From NCBI GenBank assembly GCA_017470345.1, contig JAFUEP010000019.1, positions 1 through 64,000 of the forward strand: a DNA stretch of 64,000 nucleotides. The letters are read 5' to 3'. Shown piece by piece: positions 37,693 to 46,653 of the stretch. The translations under genes were made by a program, and so were the position numbers. The DNA comes from Prevotella sp. (lineage in GTDB: Bacteria > Bacteroidota > Bacteroidia > Bacteroidales > Bacteroidaceae). Position 1 is the stretch's first letter. Each line of letters begins with the position of its first letter. The notes beneath the pieces were generated by a model. The model saw only the letters and a program-made list of their open reading frames with translations. It had not been told where the DNA came from and searched no databases.

Positions 37693-39045
37693 ATGAAAAA
37701 GAATGTCTTTTGGCTCCTTGTAGCCATGCTCATCCCAACATCGGCCGTCGTGGCTCAGGACGACTACGACGAGCCGCAGCAGATCGCGCTCTCGGAGCAG
37801 GAGCGCCAGATGGTTGACAACAACAACGACTTCGCCTTCCGGCTCTTCCGCCAGGTGCGCGGCCAGGTGAGCCGGGTGGTCTCGCCCCTCAGCATCACCT
37901 ACGATTTAGGACTGCTCAACAATGGCGCCGCCGGACTGACGCGCCAGGAGATCTGCGACGTGCTGGGCTTCGGCGAGGCCGGGGCCGACGGCGTCAACCA
38001 GTTCTGCCGCAAGATGCTCACTGAGAGCCCACAGCTCGACGAGCAGACGCGGGTGATGATCTCGAACGCCATCTTCCTCAACGAGCCCCGCTACCTGTTG
38101 GCAGAGTTCAAGGAGAAGGCTGAGACCTACTACGACGCCACCTGCGAGACGCGCGACTTCCACGACGGCGAGACCATGGACGTCATCAACCGCTGGGGCA
38201 ACGACCACACCATGGGCATGATCCCCTACATCCTGGACGACGATTCGTTCAACCCCGACGCCGCCAGCTATCTGCTCAATGCCGTCTACTTCAAAGGCAC
38301 GTGGACACTGAAGTTCGACAAGGCCGAGACGCGCGACGAGTCGTTCGACGGCGGCGAGCCGGTGCCGATGATGCACATGCTCAACTATCTGCCATACACG
38401 GAGAGCGACGACTGGCAGATGCTGCAGTTGCCCTATGGCAACGGGGCCTACAGCATGACCATCCTGCTGCCGCGCGAGGGCAAGACGGTCGGCGATGTGC
38501 TGTCGGCACTCGATGCCCGGATGTGGGCTGCCAGCAGCCGGCTGCCGATGGAGGACGTCGACGTGAAGCTGCCGCGCTTCGAGACGACGACGGGCGTCAG
38601 TCTCGTAGAACCCATGTCGGCCCTCGGCATGCCCAGCGCCTTCAATCCCCTGACGGCCGACATCCCCGACTTCTGCAACATCCCGCAATACATCAGCAAC
38701 ATGTTCCAGGCGGCTAAGATCCGCGTCGACGAGGAGGGCACCGAGGCCGCCGCCATCACCGTCATCGAGACCACCGACAATGCCATGCCCGACGAGCCGA
38801 AGCAGTATGTGTTCCATGCCGACCGACCCTTCCTCTACATCATCAGCGAGCAGAGCACGGGCGTCATCTTCTTCATCGGCCAATACATGGGCGAGGGACA
38901 GGGCGCACCCGGCCCCAGCGGCCTCACCGCCCCCGACGTCCAGCGCCGGCCCGCAGCACCCGTCTACGACCTCATGGGCCGTCGGCTCAGCGGTGCGCCC
39001 GCCCGCGGCCTCTACATCAGCGACGGCCGGAAAATGGTCAGATAA
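37693..39045 (+). CDS. Secreted serpin with C-terminal sorting-like tail
   Basis: A 450-residue exported serine-protease inhibitor. The ATG at 37693 gives MKKNVFWLLVAMLIPTSAVVAQ; a GTG six bases before is less likely. Serpin motifs: VVSPLSITYDLGLLNNGAAG, SNAIFLNE, LLNAVYFKGTW, LPRFE, and the hinge of the reactive loop VDEEGTEAAAIT, whose small residues favour an inhibitory serpin. The loop continues VIETTDNAMPDEPK, longer than in human antitrypsin, so the P1 residue cannot be fixed. HADRPFLYIISEQSTGVIFFIG closes the fold. A tail (VYDLMGRRLSG...GLYISDGRKMVR) follows. The target protease is unknown. Confidence 0.93.
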   Translation: MKKNVFWLLVAMLIPTSAVVAQDDYDEPQQIALSEQERQMVDNNNDFAFRLFRQVRGQVSRVVSPLSITYDLGLLNNGAAGLTRQEICDVLGFGEAGADGVNQFCRKMLTESPQLDEQTRVMISNAIFLNEPRYLLAEFKEKAETYYDATCETRDFHDGETMDVINRWGNDHTMGMIPYILDDDSFNPDAASYLLNAVYFKGTWTLKFDKAETRDESFDGGEPVPMMHMLNYLPYTESDDWQMLQLPYGNGAYSMTILLPREGKTVGDVLSALDARMWAASSRLPMEDVDVKLPRFETTTGVSLVEPMSALGMPSAFNPLTADIPDFCNIPQYISNMFQAAKIRVDEEGTEAAAITVIETTDNAMPDEPKQYVFHADRPFLYIISEQSTGVIFFIGQYMGEGQGAPGPSGLTAPDVQRRPAAPVYDLMGRRLSGAPARGLYISDGRKMVR

Positions 39046-39061
39046 TTTCAGATAAAAGATA

Positions 39062-40390
39062 ATGGGAAAGAAGATTCTTTACGTCGCCACCCTGCTGCTC
39101 CTTAGCGCGTGCGGAGGGCGCCAGCCGGGACTCGACACGTATCATGAGGCGCTGGCGATGGCCGAGCAGGGCGATGCACCGGCAGCGCTGAAGCAGCTGC
39201 AGCAGGCGGGCGAACAGGCACGGACCGACAGCCTGCGGGCCCTCGTCTACAGCCAGATGGGCACGCTCTACTTCAGCCAGCGGCTGCTCGACCGCTCGCT
39301 CGAGAGCTATCGCCAGGCCTACGCCGTCGACCTGCGGGCCCGCGACACGCTCGGGCTGATCTACGACCTGCGCGACATCGGCAACGTCATGCGGGCCACG
39401 GCCGACCGCCAGGACAGCTGCATCGGCTACTTCGTCGAGGCGCGGCGGCTGGCCGTCGCCACGGGCAACATCGCCATGCAGCGCGACGTGGAGAGCCAGA
39501 TGGCCGGCTATTATCTCTACAACAACCGGCTCGACGAGGCCCGCCAGCTGCTGTGGCCCGCCATGCAGCACCTCGACGCGGCCAACCAGAGCGGCTTGCT
39601 CTTCATGGCGGCCGACTACTACCATCGCGCCGGACAGCGCGATTCGGCCGCCCTCTACTATCGCCAGCTGCTCACCCGCGGCAGCCTCTTCACCCGCCAG
39701 GCGGCCCACCGCATGCTGGCCGAATATTGCATGGCCGACGGGCGGACCGAGGAGGCCATGGACCACCTGCAGCAGTACGAGCAGCTGACCGACTCCGTGC
39801 ACAAGCAGAACGATGCCGAGGGCATGCGGCGCACGGCCGCACTCTACGACTACAGCCTGCGCGAGGCTCAGGCCAGCCGGCTGGAGAGCCGACTGGTCGT
39901 GGCCGTCGCGTCGGTGCTGGTGCTCGCCCTGCTCCTCGTGGCGCTGCTGCTCTACTTCAGCCGGCGCCGCATGCACTACCGCCTGAAGATCGAGCGGCTC
40001 GAGCAGCTGCTGGCCAACAACAAGCAGCGCCCCAAGCCCTCGGAGCCCGAAGCGCTGCTCAGCGAGTCGGCGATATGCCAGCGCATAGGCCGTTTTTTAA
40101 GCGATGCCCATCCGCAGGTGATGGGCGACGACGACTTTCATGAACTTGAGGACGCAGTGAACGGCCATTTCCCTGACTTCCTCGGCCGGCTGCAGGAGTT
40201 CTGCCGGCTGACGCCACAGGAGCGACGCGTCTGTCTGCTCCTCAAGGCGGGCGTCGCCCCGGCGGCCATCGCCCAGCTGACGGCCCACACGAAGCAGTCG
40301 GTCAGCAACACCCGGTCGCGACTCTATCGCAAGGCCTTCGGGCGGGCCGGCACGCCGGCCGAGTGGGACGAGTTCGTCCAGTCGCTCTGA
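39062..40390 (+). CDS. Membrane TPR regulator with LuxR-like helix-turn-helix
   Basis: A 442-residue protein with a lipoprotein-like signal (MGKKILYVATLLLLSAC), TPR helices (about 25-270), a transmembrane segment near 279-301 and a C-terminal helix-turn-helix (LTPQERRVCLLLKAGVAPAAIAQLTAHTKQSVSNTRSRLYRKAF). Bacteroidetes use such proteins to link an envelope signal to transcription. It starts 16 bp after the serpin and closes the six-gene unit, so it may regulate the cluster. Confidence 0.85.
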   Translation: MGKKILYVATLLLLSACGGRQPGLDTYHEALAMAEQGDAPAALKQLQQAGEQARTDSLRALVYSQMGTLYFSQRLLDRSLESYRQAYAVDLRARDTLGLIYDLRDIGNVMRATADRQDSCIGYFVEARRLAVATGNIAMQRDVESQMAGYYLYNNRLDEARQLLWPAMQHLDAANQSGLLFMAADYYHRAGQRDSAALYYRQLLTRGSLFTRQAAHRMLAEYCMADGRTEEAMDHLQQYEQLTDSVHKQNDAEGMRRTAALYDYSLREAQASRLESRLVVAVASVLVLALLLVALLLYFSRRRMHYRLKIERLEQLLANNKQRPKPSEPEALLSESAICQRIGRFLSDAHPQVMGDDDFHELEDAVNGHFPDFLGRLQEFCRLTPQERRVCLLLKAGVAPAAIAQLTAHTKQSVSNTRSRLYRKAFGRAGTPAEWDEFVQSL

Positions 40391-40564
40391 CGCGGCTGCC
40401 TGCAGAATGTCCTGATCCGTTGTCTGATTATGCGGCCTGTCGGGCGGGCTCAAGGCGATGCGCGGCATACACTTTTCGGTCATGGAGGGTACGGCGAGAC
40501 ATCAAAGTGGCGCCGAGGCTAGAAAATGATGCCGGCGGGCAGCACTTTTCTGAAAAATAATGCC

Positions 40565-40572
40565 TACCTTTG
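40565..40572 (+). promoter_or_regulatory. -7 element of the acetylesterase gene
   Basis: TACCTTTG, 52 nt before the ATG at 40625. The remainder of 40391-40560 shows no clear gene or hairpin. Confidence 0.6.
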
Positions 40573-40624
40573 TCATGCCATCCGGCAGATTTCACGGAAT
40601 TAAGAATCAATCAGACAGGCACCA

Positions 40625-41962
40625 ATGAAGACAATGAGACTATGGCTGGCAGCAGCCGCCCTGACGGGATGCCTGACCACAAGCGGTCAGGCCGTTGTGA
40701 GTGAGAATGTGTTCAAGGACATCACCACGCTGTCCGCAGTGCGCAACACACGCTTTGCGCGCCCCTCGCCGGCGGGGAAGCTGCGCAAGAGCGGCAAGCC
40801 GGTGGCCTTCTACGTCGGCGACTCCACGATGCGCACCAACTCCGACGGACAGGGCTGGAACGGGCAGTGGGGCTTCGGACTGTTTGCCCAGGAGTGGTTC
40901 GACGAGGACGAGCTCGTCGTGGAGAACCACGCCCTCGGTGGCACCACGGCCGAGACATATTATAAGAACGAGTGGGCGAAGGTGAAGAGCGGCATCAAGG
41001 CTGGCGACTTCGTCGTCATCGACTTCGGCCATAACGACAAGAATGTCGACACGTTTGCCCAGTACATAAGGAAATATATCGACGACGTGAGGGCGCTCGA
41101 CGCCACGCCTATCCTCTGCTCGCGCACGCCCCGCTGCAGCAATGGCAAGCCGAGTGCCGACAAAACCTACCGCCCGCGCGGCATGGCCATAGCCCAGGAG
41201 AAAGGCGTAGCCTACATCGACCTGGAGGCGGAGGCTATTCCGATGTACGAGGGCTTCGGGACTTGGAAGACGACGCAGATGTATCACGACGGCAAGCTGC
41301 ACACGTCGCTGCTGGGCGCATGGCACAATGCCTACGCTCACGCCAAGGCGATCGATGCCGACGAGGGGAATCCGCTGCGGACTTATCTGAAGGACGTCAT
41401 GCCGGCCAAGATGGACGTCAGCCGGCTGCCGGACGAGCACCTGACCTTCACCTGCGGCGGCGACGACACCAGCGCGCGCGGCACGTTCCGCTCTGGCCGC
41501 TGGGCGCTGCTGTACAACACGCTGGAGAAGGGCGACACGGTGCTCTTCTGCTTTGGTGCCAACGAGCTGAAGAGCACCACGAGCGGCTCGGAGCTGGGCT
41601 GCCTGCAGACGGCCGACGACAAGAACGAGGTGCAGAAGATGGCGACGGCATCACGCTGGGAGACGGTCTACAGCTACGGATGGTACGTTCACTACTTTCT
41701 CAACGATGTGAAGGAGAAGGGCGCCGTCGGCGTGCTGGTCAACGAGGAGGGCGTGACGCCCGACAAGGTGGCGGGGTGGAACGAGACGCTGGCTACGAGG
41801 CACGGCGTCACCCTGCGGAGGGTGACGGCCAGCGGCATTGCCGATGTCGAGGCCACCGACCACCGCCAGCGCGCCCATCAGCGCTACAACCTCGCAGGTC
41901 AACCCGTCGGTGCCGGCTATAAGGGCATCGTCATCGTGAACAATAGGAAAGTGAAAAAGTAA
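40625..41962 (+). CDS. Secreted SGNH hydrolase, rhamnogalacturonan-acetylesterase-like
   Basis: A 445-residue exported esterase (signal MKTMRLWLAAAALTGCLTTSGQA). The SGNH blocks are GDSTMRTN (nucleophile Ser), GGTTAETYY, DFGHNDKN, and the Asp-x-x-His pair DGKLHTS (positions fit CE12-type pectin acetylesterases). A second region (from about 275) begins LTFTCGGDDTSARGTFRSGRWALLYNTL and is less clear. The tail YNLAGQPVGAGYKGIVIVNNRKVKK is the sorting-like end. Removal of acetyl groups from rhamnogalacturonan is the likely role. Confidence 0.85.
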   Translation: MKTMRLWLAAAALTGCLTTSGQAVVSENVFKDITTLSAVRNTRFARPSPAGKLRKSGKPVAFYVGDSTMRTNSDGQGWNGQWGFGLFAQEWFDEDELVVENHALGGTTAETYYKNEWAKVKSGIKAGDFVVIDFGHNDKNVDTFAQYIRKYIDDVRALDATPILCSRTPRCSNGKPSADKTYRPRGMAIAQEKGVAYIDLEAEAIPMYEGFGTWKTTQMYHDGKLHTSLLGAWHNAYAHAKAIDADEGNPLRTYLKDVMPAKMDVSRLPDEHLTFTCGGDDTSARGTFRSGRWALLYNTLEKGDTVLFCFGANELKSTTSGSELGCLQTADDKNEVQKMATASRWETVYSYGWYVHYFLNDVKEKGAVGVLVNEEGVTPDKVAGWNETLATRHGVTLRRVTASGIADVEATDHRQRAHQRYNLAGQPVGAGYKGIVIVNNRKVKK

Positions 41963-41995
41963 AAGCGGAAAAAGTAAAAGTGAAGAGTGAAGAAA

Positions 41996-42086
41996 GGAAA
42001 AGTGAAGAGTGAAAAGTGAAAAATTTGCTACCGCGCTGATTATTTCGGCGGCAGCAAATTTTTCACTTTTCACTCTTCACTTTTCC
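41996..42086. repeat. Perfect 34-bp inverted repeat with heptamer units, between convergent genes
   Basis: The arms 41996-42029 and 42053-42086 are exact inverted copies around a 23-nt loop. They consist of GTGAAGA/GTGAAAA heptamers followed by AAATTTGCT. It lies between the acetylesterase and gyrB (convergent) and can serve as a bidirectional terminator. Confidence 0.85.
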
Positions 42087-42093
42087 CTTAATA

Positions 42094-44073
42094 TCACGCG
42101 TCGATGTTGGCGTAGGTGGCGTTCTTCTCGATGAACTCGCGGCGGGGCTCCACGTCGTCGCCCATGAGCATGGAGAAGATCTCGTCGGCCTCGGCGGCGT
42201 TCTCGATGGTCACCTGCTTCAGCAGACGGTTCTCGGGGTTCATGGTCGTCTCCCAGAGCTGCTCGGGGTTCATCTCGCCCAGACCTTTGTAGCGCTGGGT
42301 GTGGAGGGCCGAGGAGTTCTCGTCGCCGGCGACGTACTTGTCGATGAAGGCCTGGCGCTGCTGCTCGGTGTAGCAGTATTCGCTGACCTTCTTGTAGGTG
42401 CACTTGTAGAGTGGGGGCGTGGCGATGTAGAGGTGGCCGCCCTGGATGACCTGCGGCATGAAGCGATAGAAGAGGGTCATGATGAGCGTGTCGATGTGGG
42501 AGCCATCGACGTCGGCATCGGTCATGATGATGATCTTGTCGTAGCGCAGCTTGTCGATGTTGGCCTCCTTGGAGTCCTCGCCCTCGACGCCGAAGCGGAC
42601 GCCGATGGACTGGATGATGTTCATCACCGACTCGGCCTCGAAGACGCGGTGCCACTGCACCTTCTCGACGTTCAGGATCTTTCCGCGCAGCGGCAGGATG
42701 GCCTGGAAGTGGCGGTCGCGGCCCTGCTTGGCTGAGCCGCCTGCGGAGTCACCCTCGACGAGGAAGATCTCGGTGTTCTTCGGGTCCTTCATCGAGCAGT
42801 CGGCCAGCTTGCCGGGCAGTCCGCCGCCCGACATGGGGTTCTTGCGCTGCACGCTCTCGCGGGCCTTGCGGGCGGCGATGCGTGCGGTGGCGGCGAGGAT
42901 CACTTTCTCGCAGATGGTGTGGGCCTCCTTCGGATGCTCCTCCAGATAGTTGGTCATGGCCTCGCCAACGGCTTTCTGCACGGCGCCGTTCACCTCCGAG
43001 TTGCCCAGCTTGGTCTTCGTCTGGCCCTCGAACTGCGGCTCGGCCACCTTCACCGAAATGATGGCCGTGAGGCCCTCGCGGAAGTCGTCCTGTGCCACCT
43101 CAATCTTGGCCTTCTCAATCTGCTTGCGCAGCTGGTCGTCCTCGTCGGCATACTTCTTGAGCGTGCGGGCCAGGGCGATGCGGAAGCCGGTGAGGTGGGT
43201 GCCGCCCTCGATGGTGTTGATGTTGTTGACGTAGGAGTGGATGTTCTCCGAGTAGTCGCTGTTGTAGAGCAGGGCCACCTCGATGGGCACGCCGTCCTTC
43301 TCGGTCTTCAGACAGATGGGGTCGCCGATGATCGACTGGCGGTGGCGGTCGACGTAGCGCACGAACTCCTTCAGGCCTTCCTTGGCGTGGAACACCTCGG
43401 GCTCGCGCACCGTGCCCTCTTCGTTGGGGCGCAGGTCGGCCAGGGTGATGGTGATGCCGGCGTTGAGGTAGGCCAGCTCGCGCATGCGGCGGGCTATGAT
43501 GTCGTACTTATATTCGGTGGTGGTGAAGATGGTGGGGTCGGGCCAGAACTGCTGGCGCGTGCCGGTGAGGTTGGTGTCGCCGACGATCTTCACGTCGTAG
43601 AGGGGCTTGCCCTTCTCGTATTCCTGCTGGTAGATGTGTCCGTTGCGATAGACCTGCGACATCATGTGGGCCGACAGGGCGTTGACGCACGAGACGCCGA
43701 CGCCGTGGAGTCCGCCCGAGACCTTGTAGGAGCCCTTGTCGAACTTGCCGCCGGCGTGGAGCACGGTCATGACGACCTCGAGGGCCGACTTGTGCATCTT
43801 CTCGTGCTCGTCGACGGGGATGCCGCGGCCGTTGTCCTGCACGGTGATGGAGCCGTCCTCGTTGATGGTCACCTCGATGTGTGTGCAGAAGCCTGCCATG
43901 GCCTCGTCGATGGAGTTGTCGACGGTCTCGTTGACCAGGTGGTGCAGGCCTTTCTCGCTGATGTCGCCGATGTACATGGCCGGGCGCTTGCGCACGGCTT
44001 CGAGTCCCTCGAGCACCTGGATGTTGCTCGCGGAATAGTTCTGCTGTTCTTGCTGAATCTGTTCGTCTGCCAT
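42094..44073 (-). CDS. gyrB: DNA gyrase subunit B
   Basis: ATPase subunit of the type II topoisomerase that supercoils DNA. The 659-residue protein has the GHKL ATPase motifs (NETVDNSIDEAMAG, VQDNGRGIPVDEH, GGLHGVGVSCVNALS), the transducer region and the TOPRIM motifs EGDSAGGSAKQGRD and DADVDGSHI. A frame upstream to 44166 exists, but the -7 box at 44104-44111 shows the start is the ATG at 44073 (MADEQIQQEQQ). It is monocistronic. Confidence 0.97.
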   Translation of the reverse strand: MADEQIQQEQQNYSASNIQVLEGLEAVRKRPAMYIGDISEKGLHHLVNETVDNSIDEAMAGFCTHIEVTINEDGSITVQDNGRGIPVDEHEKMHKSALEVVMTVLHAGGKFDKGSYKVSGGLHGVGVSCVNALSAHMMSQVYRNGHIYQQEYEKGKPLYDVKIVGDTNLTGTRQQFWPDPTIFTTTEYKYDIIARRMRELAYLNAGITITLADLRPNEEGTVREPEVFHAKEGLKEFVRYVDRHRQSIIGDPICLKTEKDGVPIEVALLYNSDYSENIHSYVNNINTIEGGTHLTGFRIALARTLKKYADEDDQLRKQIEKAKIEVAQDDFREGLTAIISVKVAEPQFEGQTKTKLGNSEVNGAVQKAVGEAMTNYLEEHPKEAHTICEKVILAATARIAARKARESVQRKNPMSGGGLPGKLADCSMKDPKNTEIFLVEGDSAGGSAKQGRDRHFQAILPLRGKILNVEKVQWHRVFEAESVMNIIQSIGVRFGVEGEDSKEANIDKLRYDKIIIMTDADVDGSHIDTLIMTLFYRFMPQVIQGGHLYIATPPLYKCTYKKVSEYCYTEQQRQAFIDKYVAGDENSSALHTQRYKGLGEMNPEQLWETTMNPENRLLKQVTIENAAEADEIFSMLMGDDVEPRREFIEKNATYANIDA

Positions 44074-44103
44074 TTTCTTTTTAAGTCCTTTATAAATAGG
44101 GTG

Positions 44104-44111
44104 CAAAGTTA
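44104..44111 (-). promoter_or_regulatory. -7 element of gyrB
   Basis: TAACTTTG on the minus strand followed by GCACC, about 30 nt before the start codon. Confidence 0.6.
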
Positions 44112-44201
44112 CGAAATATTTCCGACAAAGACGAACAAATTTGGGTGTTTTTTCTTCACTTATCACACATTTTTCGTTTCTTTCACAGTGATAAAAAACG
44201 A

Positions 44202-44412
44202 GTATCTATTCAGTGAATCTGAGAAACGGCAGCCTTCGGCTGGAAATTTTTCAAAATTAATTCAAAATATTTCATCTAGTGCTTTTATATTTGCCATTTT
44301 GTTCAATTTTTTTTCAAATTTTGAAAAATTTCTTGCGTCCCTTCGGTAGCAAGCGAGCAGAGCTCGAGCGCCCGCCGAAGGCGGTTCGATTCGCGATTCG
44401 CTGAATAAATAC
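44202..44412. mobile_element. MITE-like element, copy 3 (long form, 8-bp target duplication)
   Basis: A 211-bp element with terminal repeats GTATCTATTCAGTGAATC (44202-44219) and the inverted copy at 44395-44412 (16 of 18), flanked by an exact 8-bp direct repeat, AAAAACGA (44194-44201 and 44413-44420). Compared with copy 2 it carries an AT-rich insert of roughly 105 bp between CAGCCTTCGG and TAGCAAGCGAGC, as in copy 1. It sits upstream of gyrB. No protein is coded. Confidence 0.9.
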
Positions 44413-44421
44413 AAAAACGAA

Positions 44422-44457
44422 GCGGGGAGGAGCCGCTCCGTATGGGCTCCTCCCCGC
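44422..44457 (-). terminator. Rho-independent terminator
   Basis: GCGGGGAGGAGCC (44422-44434) pairs perfectly with 44445-44457. On the minus strand a T-rich stretch follows. It ends the transcript of the 44505-46361 gene. Confidence 0.8.
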
Positions 44458-44504
44458 CGTGGGATGACTGTCAGTGGACAGGGACAGGTCTGCCGGGCCG
44501 TGGC

Positions 44505-46361
44505 TTAACGCACGACGGTCTTCTTGCCGCCAATGATGTAGAGGCCCTTGGCCGGAGCGCCCTTCACGAGGCGGCCGTCGAGGGTGTAGATGGCGCCGTC
44601 GTCCTGACGCTGAGCCATGGTCTCGCTGATGCCGGTGGCAACCTCGTCGACGACGATGTCGTCCTCATTGCGCGGAGCCAGCTCGTAGACGATGTCGCCC
44701 GTGTTGCCCCGCTGGTAGGGGATGACGATGCCGGTCAGGCTCTCCAGCACCTGGCCCTCCTCGAGGGTGTAGCCGGCCTTGAAGGTGTCGTAGATCTGGA
44801 TGCGGTCGTTGCCGCTGACGGCATACCAGTTGTTGCCGTCCTTCTCGACGACGGCGTTCTCGATCTTCACCAGCTGCAGGATGTTGACGTCGGCAGCCAC
44901 CTCGTCGATGGCCAACAGCGTGGCTTCGGGCTCGTCGCCCTCGGTGATGGTGATGTCGGCATAGTCAGCGCCTGAAGAAATCTGCGGGATACCATTGAAC
45001 TTGGTATAGACGCCCTTGACGTTGCCGTTGAGGCGGTTGCCCACAGCCACGTCGAGGTTGCTGCCGTAGAGGTTGAGGGCGCCGGTGGCATCCCTGACGA
45101 CGCAGTAGCGGTTGCCGACGGCTAGCACGACAGCGTTCTTGAGGGTCAGTTCGACGGGCGTCTCGAGATTGCAGGCCTTGGCGAAGGCGATGTTCTGGGC
45201 CTTGATGAAGGAGTAGACGACATACTTCTGGCTGACCACCTCGCTGGCATGGCCGTCAGCATCGATGGCAACGGCCTTCACGGTCGTGGTCTCCTCGAGC
45301 ACGATGGGCTCGGTGTAGAGGGTGCTCTCGGCCGTGGGCTCGCTCTCGTCGAGGGTGTAGTAGATGTCGGCACCTTCTGTCTCACATGTCAGCTCCACGG
45401 TCAGCGGGGCTTTGTAGATGCCGGCAGGCTGGCTGAACTCTGGGTTGGCCACGCTGACAGGGAGTTTGCGATAGAGCTTGATGTCCTGCGGCAGGTAGCT
45501 GGTCGACGAGATGAAGTGCTGGATGGAGATACCGGTGTAGTTCTCGGTCATCTCGTAGGTGACGACGTTCTCGGGGCCGATGGTCCAGCTGGGATAGCCG
45601 TTGGAGCCATCTTCACGATAAGTCTTCCACTGGAACTCGCCGGCGGGGATGGGCTCGCTGCTGACGAGGGTGAAGACATGGGGCATGCCAGGCTCGACCA
45701 CCTGCACCTCGCCGAAGTTGACGCCAATCTCGCCATACTGGTAGCTGAACTCGTAGACTTCCTTCTCCTCGCCCTCAACCTCGGTCAGCGGGGTGATCGT
45801 GGCGGGATTCCAGCCCGTGGCCCGCATGCCTGTAGTCGGCACTTCGTTGCCGTTCTTGTCAATCAGGCTGATGGCCTCGACAATGACGGTCACCGAGCTG
45901 CTGGTCCTGTTTTGCAGGGCCAGCTCGGTGATGACGGGATCGTCGCCGAGATTCTCTAATTTAAATGTGCCTGTGAACGTCAGGCCGTCGGCTGACAGCT
46001 CACCGCCGTTGTCGCCTTCCCAGGGCAGATAGCTGCCGCCATAGGATGCTGCCTGGGCTGCATTGCGATAGTAGAACTGCAGGGAGCCTGCGGCAGGCTG
46101 TTCGCGCAGCGCTACCTTGAATCCAGGGTATTCGTTGGCGTCGAACGAGCCGGTGTAGAGCTTCACGTCGCCCCAGCTGCCGGGTATTTTGACGCTGGCC
46201 GGCAATTGCGGGACCTCCTGATTAGCGATGAAGATGGTCTTCTTCGACCAGCCCCAGCCTGAGATTGAACCTAATTCGAGTTCTTCGCCGTACTGCTGTG
46301 CGAAGGTCTGTCCCACGGCTAGGCAGAACAGCGCAGAGAAGAGTAGAGATAGTTGTTTCAT
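44505..46361 (-). CDS. Secreted protein with chitobiase-C-like and OB-like domains and sorting-like tail
   Basis: A 618-residue exported protein (signal MKQLSLLFSALFCLAVGQTFA). The N-terminal part (to about 310) is beta-rich and unrecognised. Next is a chitobiase/beta-hexosaminidase C-terminal-like domain (GADIYYTLDESEPTAESTLYTEPIVLEETTTVKAVAID), then an OB-fold-like module similar to DUF5689-type repeats (NAVVLAVGNRYCVVRDATGALNLYG), then the tail IYTLDGRLVKGAPAKGLYIIGGKK. The last 300 or so residues are nearly identical to those of the next gene upstream (46654-48153), while the N-terminal parts differ. No enzyme motif is seen. It has its own -7 box and terminator. Confidence 0.8.
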   Translation of the reverse strand: MKQLSLLFSALFCLAVGQTFAQQYGEELELGSISGWGWSKKTIFIANQEVPQLPASVKIPGSWGDVKLYTGSFDANEYPGFKVALREQPAAGSLQFYYRNAAQAASYGGSYLPWEGDNGGELSADGLTFTGTFKLENLGDDPVITELALQNRTSSSVTVIVEAISLIDKNGNEVPTTGMRATGWNPATITPLTEVEGEEKEVYEFSYQYGEIGVNFGEVQVVEPGMPHVFTLVSSEPIPAGEFQWKTYREDGSNGYPSWTIGPENVVTYEMTENYTGISIQHFISSTSYLPQDIKLYRKLPVSVANPEFSQPAGIYKAPLTVELTCETEGADIYYTLDESEPTAESTLYTEPIVLEETTTVKAVAIDADGHASEVVSQKYVVYSFIKAQNIAFAKACNLETPVELTLKNAVVLAVGNRYCVVRDATGALNLYGSNLDVAVGNRLNGNVKGVYTKFNGIPQISSGADYADITITEGDEPEATLLAIDEVAADVNILQLVKIENAVVEKDGNNWYAVSGNDRIQIYDTFKAGYTLEEGQVLESLTGIVIPYQRGNTGDIVYELAPRNEDDIVVDEVATGISETMAQRQDDGAIYTLDGRLVKGAPAKGLYIIGGKKTVVR

Positions 46362-46444
46362 AAATGACTGTTTTGGTTTAGTGAATATATATATATTATG
46401 TAATGTTTAGTTATGGCTCGGTTGTCGTTGAATGTTTCCTCGTG

Positions 46445-46452
46445 CAAAGATA
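46445..46452 (-). promoter_or_regulatory. -7 element of the 44505-46361 gene
   Basis: TATCTTTG on the minus strand followed by GCACG, 83 nt before the start codon. Confidence 0.55.
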
Positions 46453-46568
46453 CGTGATTTTGGCGAAGGCGGCGTTTCTGTTTGTCTCAAATGTGTTTCA
46501 AAATATCTCTGTTTGGCAGACAGACAATCTTATATCACCTTTTTTTTTCTCTTGTCCGCCATAAAAAT

Positions 46569-46627
46569 ACCCCCGGCCGACACATTGTATGCACCATGTG
46601 TGGTGCATCAAGGTGTCAGCCGGGGGT
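46569..46627 (-). terminator. Terminator hairpin
   Basis: ACCCCCGGCCGACAC (46569-46583) pairs with 46613-46627 (14 of 15), with an inner stem TGCACCA/TGGTGCA. It lies just after the 46654-48153 gene on its strand. Confidence 0.7.
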
Positions 46628-46653
46628 GAATCAATCCCGTAGGGCTCGTCTGA

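Noticed and set aside
42919-44349. Long open frame on the plus strand opposite gyrB
   Set aside because: It is the mirror of gyrB codon bias in GC-rich DNA; the Val/Asp/Leu-rich translation has no domain, and gyrB on the other strand is certain.
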